DNA from: Procambarus clarkii
Taxonomy: Eukaryota; Arthropoda; Malacostraca; Decapoda; Cambaridae
Length of the DNA: 64,000 bases
NCBI RefSeq assembly: GCF_040958095.1
Contig: NC_091209.1
Location: 4,425,232 to 4,489,231, forward strand
Direction of reading: 5' to 3'
Shown here: positions 33,709 to 45,984 of the stretch, piece by piece
Layout: each line of letters opens with the position of its first letter
Numbering within the stretch: the stretch's first letter is position 1
Notes under the pieces: generated by a model
Database searches by the model: none
Told to the model about the DNA's origin: nothing
Seen by the model: the letters and a program-made list of their open reading frames with translations, nothing else
Made by a program: the position numbers and the translations under genes

Positions 33709-36345
33709 TTACCCCTCCCAGACCAAGGGAAGGTCACCCTACCCCTCCCAGACCAAGGGAAGGTCCCCCTACCCCTCCCAGACCAGGGGAAGGTCCCCCT
33801 ACCCCTCCCAGACCATGGGAAGGTCCCCCTACCCCTCCCAGACCAAGGGAAGGTCCCCCTACCCCTCCCAGAAAAAGGGAAGCCCCCCTACCCCTCCCAG
33901 ACCAAGGGGAAGGTCCCCCTACCCCTCCCAGACCAAGGGAAGGTCCCCCTACCCCTCCCAGTCCAGGGGAAGGTCCCCCTACCCCTCCCAGACCAAGGGA
34001 AGCCCCCCTACCCCTCCCAGACCAAGGGGAAGGTCCCCCTACCCCTCCCAGACCAAGGGGAGGTCCCCCCTACCCCTCCCAGACCAAGGGGAAGGTCCCC
34101 CTCCCAGACCAAGGGGAAGGTCCCCCTACCCCTCCCAGACCAAGGGAAGGTCCCCCTACCCCCTCCCAGACCAAGGGAAGGTCCCCCTACCCCTCCCAGA
34201 CCAAGGGGAAGGTCCCCCTATCCCTCCCAGACCAAGGGGAGGTCACCCTACCCCTCCCAGACCAAGGGAAGGTCACCCTACCCCTCCCAGACCAAGGGAA
34301 GGTCCCCCTACCCCTCCCAGACCAAGGGAAGGTCCCCCTACCCCTCCCAGACCAAGGGAAGGTCCCCCTACCCCTCCCAGACCAAGGGAAGGTCCCCCTA
34401 CCCCTCCCAGACCAAGGGGAAGGTCCCCCTACCCTTCCCAGACCAAGGGAAGGTCCCCCTACCCCTCCCAGACCAAGGGAAGGTCCCCCTACCCCTCCCA
34501 GACCAAGGGGAAGGTCCCCCTACCCCTCCCAGTCCAAGGGAAGGTCCCCCTACCCCTCCCAGACCAAGGCAAGCCCCCCTACCCCTCCCAGACCAAGGGG
34601 AAGGTCCCCCTACCCCTCCCAGACCAAGGGAAGCCCCCCTACCCCTCCCAGACCAAGGGGAAGGTCCCCCTACCCCTCCCAGACCATGGGAAGGTCCCCC
34701 TACCCCTCCCAGACCAAGGGAAGGTCCCCCCTACCCCTCCCAGACCAAGGGGAAGGTCCCCCTACCCCTCCCAGACCAAGGGAAGGTCCCCCTACCCCTC
34801 CCAGACCAAGGGAAAGTCCCCCTACCCCTCCCAGACCAAGGGGAAGGTCCCCCTACCCCTCCCAGACCAAGGGAAGGTCTCCCTACCCCTCCCAGACCAA
34901 GGGAAGGTCCCCCTACCCCTCCCAGACCAAGGGAAGGTCCCCCTACCCCTCTCAGACCAAGGGGAAGGTCCCCCTACCCCTCCCAGACAAAGGGAAGGTC
35001 CCCCCCTACCTCTCCCATACCAGGGAAAGGTCCCCCTACCCCTCCCAGACCAAGGGAAGGTCCCCCTACCCCTCCCAAACCAAGGGAAGGTCCCCCTACC
35101 CCTCCCAGACCAAGGGAAGGTCCCCCTACCCCTCCCAGACCAAGGGAAGGTCCCCCTACCTCTCCCAGACCAAGGGAAGGTCACCCTACCCCTCCCAGAC
35201 CAAGGGAAGGTCCCCCTACCCCTCCCAGACCAGGGGAAGGTCACCCTACCCCTCCCAGACCAAGGGAAGGTCCCCCTACCCCTCCCAGACCAAGGGAAGG
35301 TCCCCCTACCCCTCCCAGACCAAGGGGAGGTCACCCTACCCCTCCCAGACCAAGGGAAGGTCCCCCTACCCCTCCCAGACCAAGGGAAATGTCCCCCTAC
35401 CCCTCCCAGACCAAGGGAAAGGTCACCCTACCCCTCCCAGACCAAGGGAAGGTCCCCTACCCCTCCCAGACCAAGGGAAGGTCCCCCTACCCCTCCCAGA
35501 CCAAGGGAAGGTCACCCTACCCCTCCCAGACCAAGGGAAGGTCCCCCTACCCCTCCCAGACCAAGGGAAAGATCCCCCTACCCCTCCCAGACCAAAGGAA
35601 AGGTCCCCCTACCCCTCCCAGACCAAGGGAAGGTCACCCTACCCCTCCCAGACCAAGGAAAGGTCCCCCTACCCCTCCCAGACCAAGGGAAGGTCACCCC
35701 ACCCCTCCCAGACCAAGGGAAGGTCACCCTACCCCTCCCAGACCAAGGGAAGGTCACCCTACCCCTCCCAGACCAAGGGAAGGTCACTCTACCCCTCCCA
35801 GACCAAGGAAAGGTCACCCTACCCCTCCCAGACCAAGGGAAGGTCACCCTACCCCTCCCAGACCAAGGGAAAGGTCCCCCTACCAATCCCAGACCAAGGG
35901 AAGGTCACCCTACCCCTCCCAGACCAAGGGAAGGTCCCCCTACCCCTCCCAGACCATGGGAAAGGTCCCCCTACCCCTCCCAGACCAAGGGAAAGGTCCC
36001 CCTACCCCTCCCAGACCAAGGAAAGGTCCCCCTACCCCTCCCAGACCAAGGGAAGGTCACCCTACCCCTCCCAGACCAAGGGAATGTCCCCCTACCCCTC
36101 CCAGACCAAGGGAAGGTCACCCTACCCCTCCCAGACCAAGGCAAGGTCGCCCTACCCCTCCCAGACCAAGGGAATGTCCCCCTACCCCTCCCAGACCAAG
36201 GGAAGGTCCCTCTACCCCTCCCAGACCAAGGGAAGGTCACCCTACCCCTCCCAGACCAAGGGAATGTCCCCCTACCCCTCCCAGACCAAGGGAAAGGTCC
36301 CCCACCCCTCCCAGACCAAGGGAATGTCCCCCTACCCCTCCCAGT
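33709..36345. repeat. 30-bp minisatellite
   Basis: Close to 90 tandem units of AGGTCCCCCTACCCCTCCCA followed by GACCAAGGGA, with 28-31 bp length variants. Because 30 is a multiple of three and the unit lacks stops, frames of up to 845 codons run through it (YPSQTKGRSP and related decapeptides). They switch frame at each length variant and have no gene context, so they are rejected as coding. The array is strongly C-rich on one strand. Confidence 0.97.
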
Positions 36346-36614
36346 ACCCTAATAACCCCTCCCATATCGACCTTCACGCTCCTATCCCAGTCTTCCTAAC
36401 CTGTCAAGCAACAGTCGGAGACTTTTATATAAAAAGGGGGAATGGGGGGGGGGAGGAGGGGTTGAATGGTCAATGCCGTCTAGACAGGAACAGTTGACGG
36501 GGGGATGGGTAAATGGGCAGGGGGGAGAGGCATATGGACAGGGGGTGGGGTAAGTGAGTGAGGAATGAGGCAGGTGGTGTTGGGGTGATTATGAGGCAGT
36601 CCTGTCCCCCGGGT
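36346..36614. other. Spacer between minisatellites
   Basis: C-rich to G-rich transition with a (G)9 run at 36446. No gene. Confidence 0.5.
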
Positions 36615-37044
36615 GGTCACGCACCAGGGAAGGGGAGTGACCCAGGGGGAGGGGAGTGACCCAGGGGGAGGGGAGTGACACAGGGGGAGGGGAGTGACGC
36701 AGGGGGAGGGGAGTGACGCAGGGGGAGGGGAGTGACCCAGGGGGAGGGGAGTGACCCAGGGGGAGGGGAGTGACGCAGGGGGAAGGGAGTGACCCAGGGG
36801 GAGGGGAGTGACGCAGGGGGAGGGGAGTGACGCAGGGGGAGGGGAGTGACGCAGGGGAGGGGAGTGACGCAGGGGGAGGGGAGGGACGCAGGGGGAGTGA
36901 GTGATGCAGGGGGAGGGGAGTGACGCAGGGGGAGGGGAGTGACGCAGGGGGGGGGGAGTGACGCAGGGGGAGGGGAGTGACGCAGGGGAGGGGAGTGACG
37001 CAGGGGGAGGGGAGTGACGCAGGGGGAGGGGAGTGACGCAGGGG
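36615..37044. repeat. 19-bp G-rich minisatellite
   Basis: About 22 copies of GCAGGGGGAGGGGAGTGAC with C/G variants. The G-runs could form quadruplexes on this strand. Confidence 0.95.
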
Positions 37045-37237
37045 TGTAACAAACTAGGCTGGTTGTAAGAATTATCCAGAGTGGTTTATCGACAAAAGAG
37101 AATGGGAAGCTGAGCCCGCGTGGTGACCCGGGACCTGACCCCAGGGGAATTCGCGGTGAAAATAATCGACGCCTTGTTCATAGCTGCGTATAATGAATCA
37201 TCCTATAGTATTCAGTAATTTAGAGAAATTAGCCTTT

Positions 37238-38556
37238 TGTAACACTGTAAAAGTGTTTGGTTTAGGTTAATACATACATAGAGTACATGAGTCACAGACA
37301 AGGATCTGAGAGGCGCCAGTTGTCTGCCTGAGATCTCACACCTCAAAGCGTTAATGACCTCAAGTGACCTGAGGTCAGATCATGAGAATTTCACCTTGCT
37401 TCCGCTAAGCTCATAATTGGAGCCGGGTAGCCTTCAAACATGCCGACGGTTAAGGAGTGGCTTGGTAGTGCCGGAGGCTATCTACTTGTGGGCGGAGTTA
37501 GCTACTAGGTTCCCCAATATAAACTCGGAGAGCTATCCAGCATGAGCATTAACAGACAGAACAGACAGAACGGCAGTCAGGAGAGCAGAGCAGACGGGAG
37601 GCTGTCGGCCGGAAGGGCGGGAGTCTCCGTCAACTACAAACCCCCCCCCCCCCCCTCTCTCTATACAACTTAGACTCAGTCCTCGGTGAGTGAACAGTAA
37701 GGTGACTTGGTCGTGTTGACATATGTTGTGTGATGATCAGGGGCAGTCAAGTTGTAGGGTTCTCGAATTCTTGGATGATGACTCACTTTGCATATTAAAC
37801 TGGAACATTTTAATTGAATTGCTAAATTATGATACTTCATGTGAAATATAATTATGAATTTATTATTTAAATTGTGTTTAACTTTGTTCCCTAGAGCTTT
37901 GAGTTGAGGTGAGAAAGCCTCTGTGGTTACTGTTTTCATGGTTTAGACTGAGTACATGATAAAGATGGGAACTACTAATAATGAACTCATGATAACATCT
38001 TTGGTGAATTTTGTGATACAGGCAAGTTCCATTCCTTGTCTTGTATGTAATGATCATGAATGGATGGTGGCAGCATTTCGTCTTCTACTATCTACTCTTC
38101 TACTTCTACTATCTACTCTTCTCCTTCTACCTATCTACACCTCTCCCTCCACCCCTCTCTAAACTCTCACTTTCAACTAATGACCCTCCTCGCCCCTCCC
38201 ACCTCCCTACCTCTCACCCCAAACCCTCACTAATTACTTCACTATTCATTTCTTTCCTTTCGTTTCCTCTTATACGTTTGTGGCAATGATTCTGTATTCT
38301 AGAGTTCTCTCTAGAGTTCCGGGTAACTGATCCAGTTACGGCGCCTTGTAGTCTTAGCACCTAGGTAGTCAAATACCTAGGTTACAAGGTGTTGAACGAG
38401 AGAGGTTGCCTTAGGATCTCTGGGAGTGCTCTAGAATAGTTAGCTAACTGGGGACGGGATAACGGACTAGAGAGAGCTGTTTCCCCCGGCCTCGTTAGTT
38501 AACTGGGGGGTGGAATAATGGACAAGATAGAGCTATTTCCCCCACCCCCCGTTACA
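37238..38556 (+). repeat. 5' LTR of the young element
   Basis: TGTAACA...GTTACA. A TATAAA box at 37518-37523 lies in CCCCAATATAAACTCGGAG, so transcription would start near 37550 inside a GACAGAACA repeat. It also has a (C)16-18 run near 37642 and CT-rich repeats near 38085-38140. Confidence 0.85.
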
Positions 38557-40686
38557 ATGATGGCAGCGGTGTTGAACAATGTTGTAGGTAGTTGGTGTTC
38601 TTTTAACATTGTTCAGTCCCACGTGTCTTTTTGCCGCTCAGGCGCTATCAGGGAGATCTTGACAGGTGTTTTACTTTCGCGATTTAGCGAGTTTTTTCAG
38701 GCTAGGAGATTGTGATTCTCTGGTGTTGTGTTTAGTGATTTTGTGAGTTTTGTGGTATTCAGGGAATGTTCACCAGAACTTGCGTGTGTAGTGATTTATG
38801 TTAGTAATAAGATTTGGCGATTTGGGAACTTAGCGGTGTTGGTAGTGCAGGTCAGCTGAGTGTGACAGGTGACCTCGCATGTCCCACGGGGACACCCAGC
38901 CACCGCTGGTCTCCAGGTCAGTGGGTAGTGGCAGGTGTAGTTTTTAAGTAGTGGTTCTGCTCAGATTATTGCGATCGACTGTTTTACTCCATTTGAACGC
39001 AATAACCCGAGGTGTACTGGTATTGTACAGCATGCTAGTGTGGACTAGTGTGTCAGTTGACTCACGTTGGGGACGCTCGACGTTAGATAGTCTGGTCACA
39101 GGGGTGGCAACAGTTGGGAGTTGTTGACCGGCGGAGAAGCTAGGAAAACACTCTGGGTCACGTAGGTGGCTGTAGGTTAAGGGTGGGAGTAATGGATATT
39201 TAAGTACGTAAGATTAGGAACGGTATAGTTAAGTTAGGCTAGAGTTTTGTCTATTAGTTTTGATTTTTTTGTGTGACAAGTTAAAAGTAGTGATGACCTT
39301 ATTCTCTCTTCTCTAACTTTCCTCTGTTACTGTTTTATGTTCCACCAAGTCAATATCATTCAGAGTTAATTGAATTATTAAAAATTGAAGAGTAGTTGTT
39401 GCCAGGAGGAGAGCGTTATGTTATGACTGTGTAACCCTATACAAACTACAGGGTCACACAACAGCATGGAACACGGGTATTGTCGCCTTTATGTTCATCC
39501 ACAGGTTGGAGCCAGAAGAGAGGCGAGGCGCACATACAAAAAAGGGAGACGGCTGCTGTGTACCACACTCAGGGGCGTTTATCACCACCACCACGACCAG
39601 CCCACTACCTGGAGGTCATGGCTCCACCACCACCACCACCCCAGGGGACCCCAAGATGCAGCCCTCTCGGTCGGTCAACATTGGTCTACCCATTGGACCC
39701 CAAGACTTACGGACCCCCAGTGGACCCCAGGTCGTTCTGCAGACGACCCCAGACGACCCAGTAAAGATGGAAGAGGAGCAACAACGACTCCAGTCTGTCC
39801 CACCAACATCGGTCTACCCAGGATGGACCCCAGGACGGACAGACCCCCAATGGACCCCAGGTCGCTTGTCTAAGACCCATGGGAGGAGGAAGAGAGAAGA
39901 AAGAAGAGAGAAGAAAGAAGAGAGAAGAAAGAAGAGAGAAGAAAGAAGAGAGAAGAAAGAAGAGAGAAGAAAGAAGAGAGAAGAAAGAAGAGAGAAGAAA
40001 GAAGAGAGAAGAAAGAAGATGATAAGCCAAGCTGAGACACGATACCTAGTGTCCCTTGCTGGTGTCAGCATCATTGCATGGAGCGTAATTGCAAAACAGG
40101 ATCGTTTGCCTTAACTGGCCGCCCCTCCTACTAGCATGTTGCTCTGTTGAGTGATTCTTCCTGTGTCATGCGGATTTGATGTGGCTGTCAGAAGTAGCTC
40201 TCTGAAGGAGGCGTGCTGGAGCAACAGGGAGGAAGAAGAGTAGGATGGGATTTCTACTGTTGGCAACTATATGAAGGTCTCGAAACTTGTAGTCCCTATA
40301 GCTGTGAAGAACCCCAATATACGTCTCTCATGGTGACTGACGTAGGGCCAATTACAGATCAGCTGGGACAACCGAATTCCACGGTCCTGTGCTCAGTTCA
40401 AGTAGTAACGGCTTTCGGGTTGACCAAGTGTTGTTGTGCGTTAACGAAGGAGAAGCGACGGAGGCAGTTGTGTTGAAGAAATGTGGTACAGGATTATCTA
40501 CAAGACCAAGCAGTGACGTCGCCCAGCCAGAGACAATGGACGTCTGTCTACATATTTCATTTTTTAGAGTAGGATGATGTATATTTGTTTAGCTAGGATG
40601 TATTCTTTTCGTTAATAAAGTTGTCGCACACAGCTAGCTTGCTTTAGCAGTGTTGCAAAAACTTTATTTTCGGGGAGAAGGGGAGA
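38557..40686 (+). other. Internal region of the young LTR element
   Basis: 2.1 kb without a recognised gene. It contains a GAAGAAAGAAGA-type purine repeat at about 39890-40020, His-codon-rich CCACCACCA runs near 39580-39640, and an AATAAA at 40613. A 207-codon frame at 39491-40114 has composition driven by these repeats and no known domain. The region probably serves as packaged filler with cis signals. Confidence 0.6.
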
Positions 40687-42003
40687 TGTAACACTGTAAA
40701 AGTGTTTGGTTTAGGTTAATACATACATAGAGTACATGAGTCACAGACAAGGATCTGAGAGGCGCCAGTTGTCTGCCTGAGATCTCACACCTCAAAGCGT
40801 TAATGACCTCAAGTGACCTGAGGTCAGATCATGAGAATTTCACCTTGCTTCCGCTAAGCTCATAATTGGAGCCGGGTAGCCTTCAAACATGCCGACGGTT
40901 AAGGAGTGGCTTGGTAGTGCCGGAGGCTATCTACTTGTGGGCGGAGTTAGCTACTAGGTTCCCCAATATAAACTCGGAGAGCTATCCAGCATGAGCATTA
41001 ACAGACAGAACAGACAGAACGGCAGTCAGGAGAGCAGAGCAGACGGGAGGCTGTCGGCCGGAAGGGCGGGAGTCTCCGTCAACTACAAACCCCCCCCCCC
41101 CCTCTCTCTATACAACTTAGACTCAGTCCTCGGTGAGTGAACAGTAAGGTGACTTGGTCGTGTTGACATATGTTGTGTGATGATCAGGGGCAGTCAAGTT
41201 GTAGGGTTCTCGAATTCTTGGATGATGACTCACTTTGCATATTAAACTGGAACATTTTAATTGAATTGCTAAATTATGATACTTCATGTGAAATATAATT
41301 ATGAATTTATTATTTAAATTGTGTTTAACTTTGTTCCCTAGAGCTTTGAGTTGAGGTGAGAAAGCCTCTGTGGTTACTGTTTTCATGGTTTAGACTGAGT
41401 ACATGATAAAGATGGGAACTACTAATAATGAACTCATGATAACATCTTTGGTGAATTTTGTGATACAGGCAAGTTCCATTCCTTGTCTTGTATGTAATGA
41501 TCATGAATGGATGGTGGCAGCATTTCGTCTTCTACTATCTACTCTTCTACTTCTACTATCTACTCTTCTCCTTCTACCTATCTACACCTCTCCCTCCACC
41601 CCTCTCTAAACTCTCACTTTCAACTAATGACCCTCCTCGCCCCTCCCACCTCCCTACCTCTCACCCCAAACCCTCACTAATTACTTCACTATTCATTTCT
41701 TTCCTTTCGTTTCCTCTTATACGTTTGTGGCAATGATTCTGTATTCTAGAGTTCTCTCTAGAGTTCCGGGTAACTGATCCAGTTACGGCGCCTTGTAGTC
41801 TTAGCACCTAGGTAGTCAAATACCTAGGTTACAAGGTGTTGAACGAGAGAGGTTGCCTTAGGATCTCTGGGAGTGCTCTAGAATAGTTAGCTAACTGGGG
41901 ACGGGATAACGGACTAGAGAGAGCTGTTTCCCCCGGCCTCGTTAGTTAACTGGGGGGTGGAATAATGGACAAGATAGAGCTATTTCCCCCACCCCCCGTT
42001 ACA
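40687..42003 (+). repeat. 3' LTR of the young element
   Basis: Same sequence as 37238-38556 apart from two fewer bases in the poly-C run, including the TATAAA box and both ends. Confidence 0.85.
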
Positions 42004-42858
42004 CTTTATTCATTTTGTATTAAAATTGTATTGTATAATATCCCTGGTTATAGTATCAAGAGTATTCTAATTATTGAGTTAAGTCACCATCAGTGACGTC
42101 ACGAATCAGATCTAAGTTGTAAGGCGGAGTGACCAGCGGTCATAGGTCATCAGAGTTGACGATGTCCAATATTTCTCGAAGTTCAATTAACCATTTTGGG
42201 GAACGGGAACAGCTCTGCCGTTAGATGCTTGTGTAATTTAATTTCAGTAAAATAATTCAACCAGTCTGGATCAATTAAGTACAACAGAGGTTAATTGTTA
42301 TAACTTAAACCTGGCTAAGTAACTTGGTAAAACTTAGACTATGCGGAAGGATACAATGCTCTAGTCTGGGGTAGACCAGACGAGGAAGAGATCAGTGTGA
42401 ACTCAAGATCAACTGGGGGAGGTCAACCCATCTTACCTCTCCCCCAAGACCAGCCCAACATCTTTAGCTGGTAAAACATAGAGGTATAGTTGCTATTGTA
42501 ATTTATAGGGATAGTCAACTCATTGCATTCAGGTCAAGTAGGGAGTGTTAAAGTGACAGGGAGTGAACATATTTAGATTTTGTTTTAGTTTCTTTTAATA
42601 AATTAGTTAATAATTTGTATTTTATTATTTCCATGTGTTATGTGAACTTGTCCTGGTCACGTGGTCCACACGAGGCAGAGTAGGATTGGGCGCCGATTCT
42701 AACACGAAATCGGAAGTCATCTTTACCGTGTAATGTATTCCACACTCAAGGTCATCGGTTATAGAGGGGATCAAGCCCCAAGGTTGATTAATTAGCATGA
42801 TCGATCCAGACCTCGATCATTGCTCTGTGTTACTGGTCTGGTGGTGGCGGCGGAGGCG
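42004..42858. other. Spacer between LTR elements
   Basis: AT-rich then mixed sequence, read above as the possible second half of an older LTR up to 42833, plus 25 bases of its flank. No gene. Confidence 0.4.
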
Positions 42859-43861
42859 TGTTACGGCCCTCTCAGGTCGCAACTGGATTCGTACTCTGAT
42901 GACGTTAGAGGAAGTTGTATCCGGCCCCAAGCCAGTAGTGGCTTTCAAGGGATGAGATCCGTGACGCAAGTAAAATAAAAGGGGAAGGGAAATAAAGTTA
43001 AGAACTTAAGATTATAATTGTTACCATCACCAAATAAATAATATATAAAAGAGTGCACAGGGGGAGGGGTATTAACACTGTACAGGGGAAATACACAATC
43101 GTCTTCTCCTGAAGACTCTGGATCCAAGCTCTCAGTGCTTTCGTGGTCTCTTGACGAATCCTTCGACCAAGCTGAGTCTACCCCAAATACAGGCCAGCCA
43201 AAACACAGTTCCACTGGGGGCACCGCCGTGGAGGCCGTCAACCACAAGTCCAGCAGGTCTGCTGGCAGGTTCCGGATCAGCAACGCTGGTCAGGCCACTC
43301 CACGAGCGATACTAGGGTAGCGCCCTAGTCAGGAGCCTCGTGTGATGCCACAAATCACTCTCCTGTCCTCAATACCGCAGTGGATAATCGTCTCCAGCAG
43401 TCGGTCCCGGGTACAACAATCCTTCACTGCCGCTTCACAGGCAGGGTAACACCACAGTGTTCATCCGGGAGCCGACTCACAGCTGCTGCAGCAAAGCACA
43501 AGGTATGGGGACGGCTACCTTGGGTAGACTGATTCAACTTCCATCACAGCAGTCCCAGGTCGACTCTGTAAGCAGACACATCATCAATAACAGGAACACT
43601 AAAGCACCACACTTACAGGCTCAGACTCAAACGCCCGACATATCCACTCCATAGATGGCGTTGTAGTCTGAGCACCACCTCACCAGAGGTCAGCAGCGGC
43701 GGTGTTGTGAGCTGCACAGGACTGGAAACTGGCCCTTGTGGCCGGTACACGTCGTCCTCACCAGGTGTCGTCGTTCGTTTGGAGGGGGTTTCGGGAGCTG
43801 ACCCACAGATGGCGCGGTCGTCACTGCTCCGTGCTCGGACGCTGGATCCGGGTTCGTAACA
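42859..43861 (-). repeat. LTR of element B (first)
   Basis: 1003 bp, from TGTTACGGCCCTCTC to CCGGGTTCGTAACA on the plus strand. It differs from the second B LTR by an extra ~15 bp there and scattered substitutions. Confidence 0.85.
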
Positions 43862-44843
43862 CCTCCCCACCAAAAAGAATTTGGTTTGGGGTTCTAGAAA
43901 AAGAAACACAAACCAAATTAGTACGGCGACACAACTCCAAATGGACTCACTTATGCTGTAACCTGGAATGGCGAGGCTGCCTTGTCCACAGAACTGTCCT
44001 ACTGGACAATTCCGGCACAAAGGAAACTTGCAGATGTAAGGCAATGTCCTGCCTGGCGTAATCTTCCACGTCTCCACTGCGAGGTCAAGCATGGGCATCA
44101 TCTCACCTCTCTCGAGTAAGGATCGGTGTAGACACGATGAGGGGTGACTCGACACTTCCCTGTGTCGGGGCACCGATGATGGCTGGTCACCGACGGCATT
44201 TCTAGTGCCGGTCCAGTAGTCCTTCAGGGAGACAGGAACCTGGAATACAGGGGTCTGATAATTCAGAGTGACAACGACAGTGGGCAAGGCAGTACTTACT
44301 ACACACTCGTCTACTAGGCCCACACCTAGTTCCAACAGGGCTGCTTGCACACCGAAGATGGCATTCGCTCTGCCACCGTCAGGTCGACCAACGTTCCGCA
44401 TAACGCTGCATTGAGGCTCAGCAATCACGCGGGGGGTGTCAACCTGTCGGAAACAGTCACTCATATTATCATTTCTCGCACCTCCTGTATCTACCATCAC
44501 CTTCCAGGTTCCTTCTTCGACTGCAACACTCACAGTGCACGTCTCTAATCCCTGGGATCTCTTCATGATGTTCAAGGGAGCCATCATCCTTCGCGTCGTC
44601 CACTGATCCTTACTGAGAACACAGAGAACACATACGAGAACAAAACAAAATACCGGTAGGAAACATTTGGTAAAGTGAGGGATAAGCTTTCTGAGCTTGT
44701 AATGTCCATAGCCGGCTACATCCATTAGCCTGGTTTGGACCGAAGAGGGCTCTAGAACCTTCGCACATACCTCACATACCTCGGACGTCTGGGGAATCTC
44801 TGGTCGGTTCAATGAACGCTGTACCTTGCCATACCGCAAGTAC
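43862..44843 (-). other. Element B: C-terminal membrane/env-like coding part
   Basis: Minus-strand coding region homologous to the last part of element A. It contains PEIPQTSEVCEVCAKVLEP, a hydrophobic segment (CFLPVFCFVLVCVLCVL), KVMVDTGG, CRNCPVGQFCG and a second hydrophobic segment (CVAVLIWFVFLFL). Two membrane segments and a Cys-rich patch suggest a remnant envelope or accessory membrane protein; the identity is open. The reading frame runs into the LTR, as in the A copies. Confidence 0.5.
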
Positions 44844-45877
44844 TGTTACGAACCCGGATCCTGTGTCCGAGCACGGAGCAGTAACGACTACGCCATCTGT
44901 GGGTCAGCTCCCGAAACCCCCGCCAAACGAACGATGACACCGTATGAGGACGGCGAATGTCGGCCACAAGGGCCAGTTTCCAGTCCTGTACAGCTCACAA
45001 CACAGCCGCCACTGACCTCTGGTGAGGTGGTGCTCCGACGACAGCGCCATCTATGGACTGGATACGTCAGATGTTTGTGCCCGAGCCCGTAAGTGAGGTG
45101 TTTTAGTGTCCCAGTTATTGATGACGTGTCTGCTTACAGAGCCGACCTGGGACTGCTGTGATGGAAGTGGAGTGAGTCTACCCGAGGCAGCCAGTCTCCA
45201 TACCTTGAACGTTGCTGCAGCTGTTGTGAAGTCGTCCCCCCGGAAGAACACTGTGATGTGTTAGCCTGCCAGTGGAGCGGCAGTAAGAGGATTTACCCGG
45301 GACCGACTGTTGGAGACGATCATCCACTGGGGTACTGAAGACAGGAGGGTGATTTGTGATATCACACGAGACTCCTGTCTAGGGCGTACCCCTTATATCG
45401 TTCGTGGAGTGGCCGTACCAGCCTTGGTGGCTCAGTACCTGCCAGCAGACCAGCTGGACGTGTGGTTGACGGCCTCCACGGCGGTGCCCCCAGTGGACCC
45501 GTGTTTTGGCTGACCTGTGGCCAGGGTAGGCTCAACTTCTTTGGAGAATTAATTGTGAGGCCACGAAGAAAGCACCAAGGACTCGGCACGGAGAGTTATG
45601 GCACCAGCGTCTTCAGCAGAAGACATCGATTGAGGATTAATCCCCTTGTCAAGTGTTAATACCCCTCCCCCTTGCGCACTCATTTATTTTATATATTTAA
45701 TCGGTGATGGTAACAATTATAATATTAAGTTCTTAGCTTTCTTTCCCTACTCCCTTTAAGTTACTTGCGTCACGAATCTCATCCCTTGATAGCCACTACT
45801 GGCTTGGGAACGGATATATATCTTCCTCTAACAACATCAGAGTAAGAACCCCGTTGCGTCCCGAGAGGGCCGTAACA
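44844..45877 (+). repeat. 5' LTR of element A
   Basis: TGTTACGAACCCGGATCC to CGAGAGGGCCGTAACA, 1034 bp. Same family as the B LTR and the remnant at 1-278. Confidence 0.9.
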
Positions 45878-45881
45878 TAAT

Positions 45882-45899
45882 TGGCATCCCCAGCGGGAT
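45882..45899 (+). promoter_or_regulatory. Primer-binding site of element A
   Basis: TGGCATCCCCAGCGGGAT four bases after the LTR end. It would pair with the 3' end of a tRNA ending ATCCCGCTGGGGATGCCA; I cannot name the tRNA with confidence. The same site is present in A' at about 56159 and, inverted, in B near 52886. Confidence 0.6.
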
Positions 45900-45984
45900 C
45901 CGTCCCCTTGTTAAGTATGTTTGACAGGGGTGGTGAAGTGGCGTAATCCCTGTAAATAATTCCCCCTGTGTGTGACGATTGTGA

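Larger units (their letters stand above)
37238..42003 (+). mobile_element. Young non-autonomous LTR retroelement
   Basis: Two direct LTRs of 1319 and 1317 bp (TGTAACACTG...CCGTTACA) flank a 2.1-kb centre. CTTT precedes the left LTR (37234-37237) and follows the right LTR (42004-42007), a probable 4-bp target duplication. A purine-rich tract, CGGGGAGAAGGGGAGA, lies just before the right LTR, as expected for plus-strand priming, and the centre begins ATGATGGCAGCGGTG. No gag, protease, reverse transcriptase or integrase motif is visible. Enzymes must have come from another element. By eye the LTRs differ only in the poly-C length, so the insertion is very recent. Confidence 0.8.
37045..42833 (+). 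mobile_element. Possible older LTR, split by a younger LTR element
   Basis: TGTAACAAACTAGGCTGG starts abruptly after the minisatellite at 37045, and a segment from 42004 ends near CTCTGTGTTAC at 42833, followed by a TGGTCTGGTGGTGGCGG stretch that could be a primer-binding region. Without the 37238-42003 insertion and its short duplication, the pieces would form about 1 kb. The start and size suit an LTR, but the end lacks a perfect CA, so this is tentative. It looks like a fossil. Confidence 0.3.

Noticed and set aside
33815-36497. Long open frames (up to 845 codons) rich in Pro, Ser, Lys and Gly decapeptides
   Set aside because: They arise from a 30-bp repeat whose unit lacks stops in several frames. 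Frame changes with every length variant, there is no promoter or gene context, and several frames on both strands are equally open.
36480-37052. Pro/Ser/Leu-rich minus-strand frame
   Set aside because: It lies over the 19-bp G-rich minisatellite; no signal or domain.
39491-40114. 207-codon frame in the young LTR element
   Set aside because: Composition comes from CCA and GAAGAA repeats; overlapping frames are equally open and no retroelement domain is seen.
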